Below, piece after piece: positions 7,015-13,840 of a DNA stretch of 42,909 nt. This DNA is from a virus: positions 1-42,909 of the IMG/VR virus record IMGVR_UViG_3300025446_000015. One strand, written 5' to 3'. Below the pieces are notes generated by a model that searched no databases, was not told the origin of the DNA, and saw nothing but the letters and a program-made list of their open reading frames with translations. The translations under genes and the position numbers were made by a program. How positions within the stretch are numbered: the first letter of the stretch is position 1; the number at the start of each line of letters is the position of its first letter.

Positions 7015-7713
7015 TTAATTACCATATTGACTAGCATTTGCTTCTAATACAATATGATATGTAAGTGGTAAAGTCTCATGTTTAAAGCGGCTAATACCAT
7101 CTTTACATACTGCAACATCATAAGTGCCTGGAATTAATGTTAAATAATCAATTTTCCAAACAAATTTAAATGGAGGAATTTTAGCAGGTGCTTTACCAAT
7201 TTCAAGACTGGTTGTATTTGTACTGCTATTTTTACTATCTAATGTAGTTAGACTTAACTTTTTACCATCACTTTCAAGAGCCAATTCAGGCGTTCCTAAA
7301 GTTCTAGCCATATTTGTAATTGATCGAAATTGAGCTTCTGTTAATTTTAAGGTAACTTCAGTACTAGGTAAAGCTATTTTTTTCTTAGGATCTGGAATAT
7401 ATGCTAAAGCTTCATCTCCATAATGATATTTAACCGATAAACCACCAGATTCATCACTAATTTTAACATATTCATCAGCTTCATCAAAAATCAATGTTGG
7501 TTTTTCAAATTGTGTTGTTACTGATAAAAATTGAGTTAAATCATAAATTGTAAATCTTTTAGGAAATTTTTCTGTTATTTCTACTTCTGCAAAAGTATGT
7601 TTCTTTACAGAACGTGTTACCAAATTATTTCCTTTTGGAAACAATAATGTTTGATTAATAGTTGCAAAATTCTTTAAAATATCAGTTGTTATTGGTGTTA
7701 ATAATAGAGACAT
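7015..7713 (-). CDS. 45: sliding clamp, DNA polymerase processivity factor (gp45)
   Basis: A 232-residue protein matching T4 gp45 in length and pattern: LKNFATINQTLLF near residue 13, VTRSVKKHTFAEVEI, FTIYDLTQFLSV in the first half, and LPLTYHIVLEANASQYGN at the C-terminus (T4: YVIALEADSTHDF). It forms a trimeric ring that tethers the polymerase to DNA. In T4 it also activates late transcription with gp33 and gp55. It is loaded by gp44/62, coded just downstream. Its start overlaps the end of the MazG-like gene by 32 bases. Confidence 0.92.
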   Translation of the reverse strand: MSLLLTPITTDILKNFATINQTLLFPKGNNLVTRSVKKHTFAEVEITEKFPKRFTIYDLTQFLSVTTQFEKPTLIFDEADEYVKISDESGGLSVKYHYGDEALAYIPDPKKKIALPSTEVTLKLTEAQFRSITNMARTLGTPELALESDGKKLSLTTLDSKNSSTNTTSLEIGKAPAKIPPFKFVWKIDYLTLIPGTYDVAVCKDGISRFKHETLPLTYHIVLEANASQYGN

Positions 7714-8125
7714 TAGCTAATTCCTTTTTCATTTCAATTATAAATTTCAATCTTAATGTATTTTCCAATACCGATTTATAATGTTGCATTAAAACTAATT
7801 TATATGCTTCAGAATCTTTAGTAACTATTACGGTATCCATTGCTTCAAATAAAGCTTGGCGCATATATACTAAACTATCCAAATGTTCTTCATAAGCATC
7901 TTTTAATGCATCACGCCCATTGAATGGTTGAAGTCTTGTACCATACTTATGATATCCTGTACGGTCCCTTAATTTAATATCATCCATCAATTTTAATTGT
8001 GTTTTTTCTTGTATTGATCCTGGAGGAAATTTTTGTCTTGATAAATCACTTAATACAAGATCCCAAATAGCAGGTTTATTATTTACTATTGGAGGCGGTT
8101 CTTTTTTCCATAATTCTTCATTCAT
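7682..8125 (-). CDS. MazG-like nucleoside triphosphate pyrophosphohydrolase (probable)
   Basis: 147 residues, mostly helical. The core TGYHKYGTRLQPFNGRDALKDAYEEHLDSLVYMRQAL (57-93) resembles a phage family of all-alpha NTP pyrophosphatase-like proteins, with the ExxD-type metal-binding pattern in DAYEEHLD. Such enzymes remove pyrophosphate from (d)NTPs and are common in phages that reshape nucleotide pools. The identification rests on pattern memory alone. It overlaps gene 45 by 32 bases and has a consensus sigma70 promoter at 8171-8199, so it is the first gene of the replication operon. Confidence 0.6.
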   Translation of the reverse strand: MNEELWKKEPPPIVNNKPAIWDLVLSDLSRQKFPPGSIQEKTQLKLMDDIKLRDRTGYHKYGTRLQPFNGRDALKDAYEEHLDSLVYMRQALFEAMDTVIVTKDSEAYKLVLMQHYKSVLENTLRLKFIIEMKKELANVSIINTNNN

Positions 8126-8170
8126 TTTAAATATATCCCAAAATACTAAATTTTCTTTTTATCATTATTC

Positions 8171-8199
8171 ATTATAACATATTTCTATTTGGTTGTCAA
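8171..8199 (-). promoter_or_regulatory. consensus sigma70 promoter of the replication operon
   Basis: TTGACA (8199-8194), a 17-bp spacer and TATAAT (8176-8171) match the consensus exactly. It starts right after the stop of the AAA+ gene and reads into the MazG-like gene and 45, tRNA, 44, 62 and regA, with a leader of about 40 bases. Confidence 0.9.
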
Positions 8200-9129
8200 T
8201 TACCAAGTTTTCTTAATTGGCGGAGCAATAGGGTGTGAATTATCTTCATTTCCTATATCATCAGGTCCATCTTGTGCATTTGGATCTATTTTGGTATAAA
8301 CATCAAGGAAACTAGTTTGAGTATTTAAATCAAATCTAGCAATACTATCTCGAATAGCCTTAATTCTATTACGTTTAAAAATGGCATAAGCTTTCACAAT
8401 ATATACTAAACGACCAGTACTAATTGTTTCATCTACACCACCTTGATTATATGTTTGCCGTATATTTTCTGCCCATTGACACAAACAATCAATAAAATCA
8501 GGAGATTCAATACCATATATTGATAAATTCTTTTTAAGAATTTTGGCAGTTATTTTTGAATTTGGATATCCTTGTTCATACATTAAAGGAAATCTTTCCA
8601 ATAATGCTTCATTCATTACATTTGTTCCAATATATTTACCATCTTCACTACCTCGACCTTTTGTATTAGCTGTAGCTACAATATTGAAACCCTTACAAGG
8701 ATGCACCCAACGATTAATTTTTTTAATATAAATTCCACTACCTTCTAAAAGAGGTTGCATACATAAAAATTTGGAAGAACCTAAATCAATTTCATCTAAT
8801 AAAAGAAGTGCACCACTAGGATCTTCGGCTGCTTTAACTGCTGGTCCATCTTCCCAAATTGTATCTCCATTAATTAACTTATAACTTCCTAATAAATCAC
8901 TTTCATCCGTTTCAATCGTAATATTTACTCGATACAAATTTTTCTTATTTTCTGCACAAATCTGTAAAGGAATTAATGTCTTCCCAGATCTTGTGGGACC
9001 TGTAATATAAAATGGTAGAAAAATACCACTATCAATAATAGTTTTTACATCATTATAACAACCAAAAGGAACAAAGGTTGGGTCTTTTTCAGGAATAAAA
9101 TTATTTGAATTTTCAATTTTCTTCTTCAT
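8200..9129 (-). CDS. MoxR/CobS-like AAA+ ATPase
   Basis: A 309-residue AAA+ ATPase of the MoxR/CobS type. Walker A is GPTRSGKT (44-51), Walker B is LLLLDEID (108-115), the sensor is ATANT (152-156), and ERF (178-180) gives the arginine finger. The family members remodel or insert metal into client proteins together with VWA-domain partners. CobS-like genes are known in T4-like cyanophages. The expected partner, a VWA protein at 9612-11813, lies upstream with one small gene between. A true cobalt chelatase role is unlikely because no cobalamin genes are nearby, so a chaperone-like role is inferred. Confidence 0.88.
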   Translation of the reverse strand: MKKKIENSNNFIPEKDPTFVPFGCYNDVKTIIDSGIFLPFYITGPTRSGKTLIPLQICAENKKNLYRVNITIETDESDLLGSYKLINGDTIWEDGPAVKAAEDPSGALLLLDEIDLGSSKFLCMQPLLEGSGIYIKKINRWVHPCKGFNIVATANTKGRGSEDGKYIGTNVMNEALLERFPLMYEQGYPNSKITAKILKKNLSIYGIESPDFIDCLCQWAENIRQTYNQGGVDETISTGRLVYIVKAYAIFKRNRIKAIRDSIARFDLNTQTSFLDVYTKIDPNAQDGPDDIGNEDNSHPIAPPIKKTW

Positions 9130-9191
9130 AATGTATATTATCCAATTTTTTATTCTATTCCAAAAGGTTTCGCTTTTACATCATTTTCATC

Positions 9192-9518
9192 TTACCATAC
9201 TTCAGGTTCAACTGGCTCCTTTGGAACTTTCAATGGTTTCGTTTTAATTACTACATCTTTAAATGCCACAACTGGCAATTTTAAAAGAACAGTCAAATCA
9301 TATCGGGCCCGTTTATCTGGAATACGAACCTTTAAATTCTTACTAATCCATGATGGTGCAAATTTTAAACCATTAATCTCTTTTGTAGCTTTTAATAAAT
9401 CAGAACGTTTTACAAGATTTGCATTCTTTCCAAATTTTGCAATTAGTTGATCTAAAAATAATCTTTGGCTTGTTGTTAAACTTTTTGGTGAATTATTATC
9501 CACTTTTTTCTTGGACAT
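9192..9518 (-). CDS. hypothetical protein between the VWA and AAA+ genes
   Basis: A 108-residue basic protein. Residues 12-70 (LTTSQRLFLDQLIAKFG, SDLLKATKEINGL, SWISKNLKVRIP) look like a helical, possibly helix-turn-helix, domain. The C-terminus is Pro-, Lys- and Val-rich (KTKPLKVPKEPVEPEVW), resembling a docking tail. It has its own consensus sigma70 promoter and a strong ATAGGGGTTAG ribosome-binding site. Its position between the two halves of the AAA+/VWA pair suggests an adaptor or client, but that is inference. Confidence 0.6.
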   Translation of the reverse strand: MSKKKVDNNSPKSLTTSQRLFLDQLIAKFGKNANLVKRSDLLKATKEINGLKFAPSWISKNLKVRIPDKRARYDLTVLLKLPVVAFKDVVIKTKPLKVPKEPVEPEVW

Positions 9519-9536
9519 TTCTAACCCCTATCTTTA

Positions 9537-9565
9537 ATTATACTATATTTTCAATGAATTGTCAA
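9537..9565 (-). promoter_or_regulatory. consensus sigma70 promoter for the 108-residue gene and AAA+ gene
   Basis: TTGACA (9565-9560), a 17-bp spacer and TATAAT (9542-9537) match the consensus exactly, 18 bases before the ATG at 9518. Confidence 0.9.
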
Positions 9566-9611
9566 GTACCCTATTTAATGAATCTTGTTAAAAAACGCGG
9601 ACATTATAAAA

Positions 9612-11813
9612 TTAAGAAATCATCCGTATAAACCGAGTGAGAACTACGCGTTGTTTCCTCTGTTTCAATCCATGATCAGTCATTGCTGTTACCATTTGAC
9701 GATTACTCATTGGCATTGCTGGCGCAAACGGACTTGATGGTAAATGAATTTTCAATTCTTTTCCTCCAGGAATAATATAAAATTCATTATATCCCATATC
9801 ATCAGCCAAAATAAAACCATTTTTATTAAATTCACCTCTTAATTTATTTTGGCTATCTTCATCTATCCATCTTTTAGGACATAAAATTTCAAACGCATGA
9901 TTTTTTAATTCTTCAGAATCTCCCGAAATAAAAAATCCAATAGCATTAACTCCTGTACGATTACGGAAAATTTGTAAAAATTGTGAAGTATTTTCCATAG
10001 ATGATACCGAAATTGGATAATCTATATGAGTTATTGGATCTTTCAAAAATATATCATTTTTATTACAATCAATAGGTAATACATGTCCTTCTTCATTACC
10101 TACATAATAATGATCTGTTGTTGCTTCACCATCTGTAATAAAAATTGTATTTACTTTTTGATATTTCTTACAAAATGGTTTAACCATCTCTATCGCAGTT
10201 ACAATGGTTTCATTTAAAGGAGTACCTCCCATTAAATCTGTGGGTGGTAAAGAAAGTTGATTACTAGAAGCCATCATTAATAAATTAATACAAGCATCAT
10301 TAAAATCTGTGGCGGACATATTACTTGATAAAATTTGACGTAACTTAAATCCTGCAAAAAAAGCAAAATCATCTTTATGATGTATAAATTCATCCGCGTT
10401 TGCTTCTATTCCCAAAGAAAAAATATTTTGCTTACTATGTGTTGCATATGATCCAAAAGTATAAACATCAAATGGAATTTGTTCTTTTTTAGCAAATAAA
10501 ACCAAATTCAATAATTGATGAATAGCTCCCAACATATGTGGTTCCATGGAACCACTCCAATCAACAAAAATTTGTAAAATATGATTCTTACCTTCTGGTA
10601 TAGTGGCCACTTTCAACATAATATCATCTTCAAATTTATACCTATTTAATTTATGAAGATCGATAATTCCCATATTTGAAATTTGGGTTCTACGGTATGC
10701 ATCGGCCGCTTTATGTATTTCAAATTCTTTTTGTAACCATGCAACCACTGGTTTATTTTCTTCTTTAAATTTTTCAAATTCATTAGTATGAAGAGAAACC
10801 ATATTTGGTTTTTGATCATAAAATAATCTAATTTCAGAATGAACTACCCAATAAGGAATAATAATTTGATCTAATTTTGGAATAGGTATACCTAAATATT
10901 TAACATTTTTAGCCATAGAATCAATTAAATTTTCTTGAGATTTTTCCCAAGTTTTATCAGTTTCCGATTCTATAGGAATATCTAATTCCGATTCATTGTC
11001 CTTTTCGGTTTTAGTGGTTTCTTTGGATTTTTTGTCTTCATTGGTTTCTTTGGTTTCTTTGGAAGTATCTTTTTTAATTTCATTTTCTTCCTTTTCTGGT
11101 TCTACAGTATCTTCCTCATTATCAGATTCATCAATATCTGAATCGGGATCAATTACATCAGAATCTTCTTTTTGAGATACATTCTGTTCTTTTTGTTTCT
11201 CTTCTTGATTTTCTTCCTTTTGTGATTCTCTTTTTTTCTTTTGTTCCTCTTTAGCATACTTATATAAGTCAAAACAAATATCTATAACATCATTAAATAT
11301 TAATGCTTTTTCAATACGATCAACAAATTCATGTTCAATTGGAGAAAAAATAATTGAAGAATCTCTCGTTTTAAAATAAACATTAATACGGTCTATAATA
11401 TTGAATTCATTTATATTACGAGATTTCGTAGCAAAAAAATCTCTATCTACTAATTCTTTATATCCATTTAAAAATGCTTTTCGGCCACCAGGATATTTGA
11501 TCTTTATAAGTTTTTCAATACGGCAATCTTCTACAATATTGATAAGTCTTTTTGCAGCCCGAGGATGAATAGGATTAACATACATACATGCTTCAGTAAA
11601 TATATTTCCTCCTTGTGTAGAAAATAATGCATGTGATACTTCATGAAGGATAAAAAGATCATATATATCATTTGATATATCTTTCCAAATTGGAAGAGTT
11701 AATATTCTTCTTTTTGGATCGAAGGACGCAGTACAAATACCCGCATGTACTACTGTTAAATCTTCTTTAGCTAATAATTTTGCCAACATCTTTTTGGATT
11801 GAATGTTTATCAT
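9612..11813 (-). CDS. VWA-domain protein with an HExxH N-terminus (CobT/metallopeptidase-like)
   Basis: A 733-residue protein with three parts. Residues 1-180 hold a zincin-like motif HEVSH (57-61), then NIVEDCRIE (92-100), which could supply a third metal ligand. Residues 188-290 are a highly charged Glu/Lys/Asp linker. Residues 400-733 hold a VWA domain with the MIDAS motif DWSGS (418-422), a GGTP motif and FITDGEATTDH. CobT and MoxR-associated proteins have a VWA partner of an AAA+ ATPase, and such an ATPase is coded just downstream (8200-9129). Whether the HExxH part is an active protease is not known. The ATG at 11813 has TTTGGAG seven bases upstream. Confidence 0.85.
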   Translation of the reverse strand: MINIQSKKMLAKLLAKEDLTVVHAGICTASFDPKRRILTLPIWKDISNDIYDLFILHEVSHALFSTQGGNIFTEACMYVNPIHPRAAKRLINIVEDCRIEKLIKIKYPGGRKAFLNGYKELVDRDFFATKSRNINEFNIIDRINVYFKTRDSSIIFSPIEHEFVDRIEKALIFNDVIDICFDLYKYAKEEQKKKRESQKEENQEEKQKEQNVSQKEDSDVIDPDSDIDESDNEEDTVEPEKEENEIKKDTSKETKETNEDKKSKETTKTEKDNESELDIPIESETDKTWEKSQENLIDSMAKNVKYLGIPIPKLDQIIIPYWVVHSEIRLFYDQKPNMVSLHTNEFEKFKEENKPVVAWLQKEFEIHKAADAYRRTQISNMGIIDLHKLNRYKFEDDIMLKVATIPEGKNHILQIFVDWSGSMEPHMLGAIHQLLNLVLFAKKEQIPFDVYTFGSYATHSKQNIFSLGIEANADEFIHHKDDFAFFAGFKLRQILSSNMSATDFNDACINLLMMASSNQLSLPPTDLMGGTPLNETIVTAIEMVKPFCKKYQKVNTIFITDGEATTDHYYVGNEEGHVLPIDCNKNDIFLKDPITHIDYPISVSSMENTSQFLQIFRNRTGVNAIGFFISGDSEELKNHAFEILCPKRWIDEDSQNKLRGEFNKNGFILADDMGYNEFYIIPGGKELKIHLPSSPFAPAMPMSNRQMVTAMTDHGLKQRKQRVVLTRFIRMIS

Positions 11814-11837
11814 TTAATCTCCAAAGACTTCAAAATT

Positions 11838-12302
11838 TTATTTTGGATCATTCCCGCATGGCGCAAAAGTCTCTTTCTCTTCCACCTCGTACAGCCAAAC
11901 GTGATCGTCTTGGTGGCCTCTCGCCATCGGGATGATCCATCGAAGGTTTGGAACCACGTTGGGGAGGTCCGAAACTGGGAATATGCGCACCTCTTCGGAC
12001 TCCAGCGTGCGGCAAGCCTCCAGTTTTGTTGTGTCAAAGGCATGAAAGAACTCAACAGACCAATCCTTCCCAAAAAGTCTGAGAAATAGCGTCCAACCCA
12101 CGGCAACTCCAGCCTCTTCATTGAACTCGCGCCACATGGCCGCGCTGGCGCTTTCATCTGGCAACCCAGGCTCTCCGGATGTGCGCTTACCGCCGATGGC
12201 ATTCCAGTGCCCTACCACCGAAGCAGGCCCGTGGTTCTTGTGGATCAAGGCTACCTTGGAGCCGTCAGAACTGAAAAGAAAACCGGCAACGTACTTTGTC
12301 AT
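11838..12302 (-). CDS. Nudix hydrolase, GC-rich and probably acquired
   Basis: A 154-residue Nudix protein. The C-terminal half of the box, REFNEEAGV (58-66), is perfect, with the conserved Glu 8 residues before it (E50). The spacing from GG (37-38) to E50 is 11 residues instead of 5, a 6-residue insertion in the loop. Nudix enzymes hydrolyse nucleoside diphosphate-X compounds; the substrate here is unknown. The gene is visibly GC-rich, with codons such as GCC, CGC and GGC that neighbours avoid, which points to recent transfer. A strong GGGAGGT ribosome-binding site precedes the ATG. It follows the truncated mini-gene at 12325-12390 and uses that gene's promoter. Confidence 0.9.
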   Translation of the reverse strand: MTKYVAGFLFSSDGSKVALIHKNHGPASVVGHWNAIGGKRTSGEPGLPDESASAAMWREFNEEAGVAVGWTLFLRLFGKDWSVEFFHAFDTTKLEACRTLESEEVRIFPVSDLPNVVPNLRWIIPMARGHQDDHVWLYEVEEKETFAPCGNDPK

Positions 12303-12324
12303 TCGGCCCTACCTCCCGCTGTAG

Positions 12325-12390
12325 TCATGTTTTAGATGAATATACCAACTTCTTCTTACATTTTGGACAAATTCTACTATATTCATTCAT
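12325..12390 (-). pseudogene. truncated zinc-finger mini-gene cut off at the Nudix junction
   Basis: The ATG at 12390 begins MNEYSRICPKCKKKLVYS and stops at a TGA after 21 residues. CPKCKKKLVYSSK is the usual N-terminal zinc knuckle of small phage HNH or zinc-ribbon proteins, which normally continue for 50-150 residues. The GC-rich Nudix segment starts immediately after the stop, so the remainder was probably replaced. The promoter -10 box lies 7 bases before the ATG, so the start is leaderless. Confidence 0.55.
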
Positions 12391-12397
12391 AAATTTA

Positions 12398-12426
12398 ATT
12401 ATAACATGATTTATGTAATTTGTCAA
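12398..12426 (-). promoter_or_regulatory. consensus sigma70 promoter upstream of the Nudix gene
   Basis: TTGACA (12426-12421), a 17-bp spacer and TATAAT (12403-12398) match the consensus exactly. It overlaps the last bases of the IMPDH-like gene and sits 7 bases before the ATG of the truncated zinc-finger frame. Confidence 0.9.
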
Positions 12427-13439
12427 GCGCCATGAGCAGTACTTTCATGATAACCCGCGGCACTAATTTGAACAAATTCAGCATTCTTCCATAATTCTAC
12501 AATATTACGTGCACCATTATATGAAAAACCAGAACGAACACCTTCCATTAATTGAGTAAGAATTGTAGATACATGTCCTTTATATGGAACTAATGTTTCT
12601 TCACCTTCAATATATCCTTGTTTTTGAACTTCAAATTTTTGTCCAAACGATGCTGAACCGCGATATATTTTGAATAATTTTCCATCATCTTTAATCACAT
12701 TACCTGGAGTTTCTTTTGTCCCAGCAATCAAATGGCCTAACATAACTGAATTGGCTCCAGCGGCTAATGCTTTTACAATATCACCAGAATTCTTTATTCC
12801 TCCATCAGCAATTAAATTAATTTTAGGAAAAAATTTCCGAATTCTAAAAATACTTTCTAAAGTAGGAAGACCAGATCCTGTAACAATTCTTGTAGTACAT
12901 TGACTACCACTTCCAATCCCCACTTTAAATGATAAATCATATAATGGAAAATTACCTCCCAACCTTTTTAAAAGATTATCAATACCTTTAGGAGTTGCAT
13001 AATTACCTATAATCAATCTAGGTGTTGGAATAATTTTACTATAAATTTCTAAAATTGTATTTTCAACTTCAGGAGAATCAGCATGAGCCACATCAATACA
13101 ATATCCATAGGGATGATACTTTTCACACAATCTAATTCTTTCTAATGCTTCTTTATATTTCCCTTCAACCGAAACAAATACAGGTGGTTTTTCATATTTT
13201 GGAAGTAAATATAATTGTTCTTTAGGAGAACACATTCTATGTAATACTCCAACTCCACCAAATTTATACATTTCTATTGCCATATCGGTTTCTGTAATCG
13301 AAGACATATTAGCAGATAAAATGGGAAATTTTAATGGAATACCAGCAACCGAAGTAGCCAATGAAACTTGATCACGACTACCTCCAAATGTTCTTTGTGG
13401 AACTAATAAAACATCATCAAAACTATTTGCATATAACAT
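12423..13439 (-). CDS. IMP dehydrogenase / GMP reductase family enzyme
   Basis: A 338-residue TIM-barrel enzyme without CBS domains. Family motifs are DDVLLVP (8-14), LSANMSSIT (41-49), [12 protein letters not shown] (173-184, catalytic Cys181), [15 protein letters not shown] (about 212-226) and [10 protein letters not shown]. The C-terminal [15 protein letters not shown] resembles IMPDH, whereas the length without CBS domains resembles GMP reductase. IMPDH makes XMP from IMP and GMP reductase makes IMP from GMP; I cannot decide between them. With the MazG-like and Nudix genes it suggests purine-pool remodelling. An AGGAAGAAAC Shine-Dalgarno precedes the ATG. Confidence 0.88.
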   Translation of the reverse strand: MLYANSFDDVLLVPQRTFGGSRDQVSLATSVAGIPLKFPILSANMSSITETDMAIEMYKFGGVGVLHRMCSPKEQLYLLPKYEKPPVFVSVEGKYKEALERIRLCEKYHPYGYCIDVAHADSPEVENTILEIYSKIIPTPRLIIGNYATPKGIDNLLKRLGGNFPLYDLSFKVGIGSGSQCTTRIVTGSGLPTLESIFRIRKFFPKINLIADGGIKNSGDIVKALAAGANSVMLGHLIAGTKETPGNVIKDDGKLFKIYRGSASFGQKFEVQKQGYIEGEETLVPYKGHVSTILTQLMEGVRSGFSYNGARNIVELWKNAEFVQISAAGYHESTAHGA

Positions 13440-13569
13440 GTTTCTTCCTTATGAGTGTTGTATTTCTCTACTATCCTTTCCCAAATTTGCGTAGTTTCTC
13501 AACATACGAAAATTTCCTTATCTTTAGAATCAATAACTTGAGATTTGCATTAAACGTGCAACTATAATA

Positions 13570-13607
13570 GTATGACAGTCATACTCGTTTTAACTGTATT
13601 TACAGTT
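13570..13607. repeat. two adjacent perfect inverted repeats (operator-like)
   Basis: GTATGACAGTCATAC (13570-13584) and AACTGTATTTACAGTT (13592-13607) are perfect palindromes with central spacers of 1 and 2 bases. They lie in the 184-bp gap between the 71-residue gene and the IMPDH-like gene. Neither is followed by a T-run, so they look more like protein-binding sites than terminators. The rest of the gap (13440-13569) holds the IMPDH ribosome-binding site and no clear sigma70 promoter. Confidence 0.45.
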
Positions 13608-13652
13608 TTTGTCCTCATTGATGCTATTCAGAGGAAACACCAGAAAAGCTAG
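13572..13652 (+). CDS. possible 26-residue membrane peptide, plus strand
   Basis: A short frame, MTVILVLTVFTVFVLIDAIQ plus a basic tail, which would make one transmembrane helix. A TATAAT lies only 3 bases before the ATG, with a poor TTGAGA at 19 bp and no Shine-Dalgarno. It covers both palindromes and overlaps the end of the minus-strand gene. It may be chance. Confidence 0.2.
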   Translation: MTVILVLTVFTVFVLIDAIQRKHQKS

Positions 13653-13839
13653 TTTTCTGGATATAACTTGGACGGAATGTCTTGACCGCATCAATAACAA
13701 TTTGTTGCCGTCTTCGCATTTCGTCCAAGTGAATTACACAAATTGAATTTGGATCTTCATGTTTCCCATAATTTTCAATTAAATCAATTATACTATCTAA
13801 TAGTTTATTAAATTCATCTAGGTTAACTTTAATTTCCAC
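13624..13839 (-). CDS. hypothetical protein, about 71 residues
   Basis: A small acidic helical protein ((M)EIKVNLDEFNKLLDSIIDLIENYG..., then DEMRRRQQIVIDAVKTF). I place the start at the GTG at 13839 because the methyltransferase TAA ends at 13841 and GGAAGAAAGA lies at the right distance. A longer ATG start at 13872 would overlap the upstream gene by 32 bases and lacks a ribosome-binding site. No family is recognised. It follows the DNA methyltransferase in the same operon. Confidence 0.55.
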   Translation of the reverse strand: MEIKVNLDEFNKLLDSIIDLIENYGKHEDPNSICVIHLDEMRRRQQIVIDAVKTFRPSYIQKTSFSGVSSE

Positions 13840-13840
13840 A

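Noticed and set aside
8200-9129. AAA+ protein considered as a genuine cobalt chelatase subunit
   Set aside because: No other cobalamin genes are present, and the partner has an HExxH domain not found in CobT; a MoxR-type role is more likely.
11799-12202. Two further long open frames, one on each strand, over the Nudix gene
   Set aside because: They exist because the GC-rich segment has few stop codons; the Nudix frame has the motif and the ribosome-binding site.
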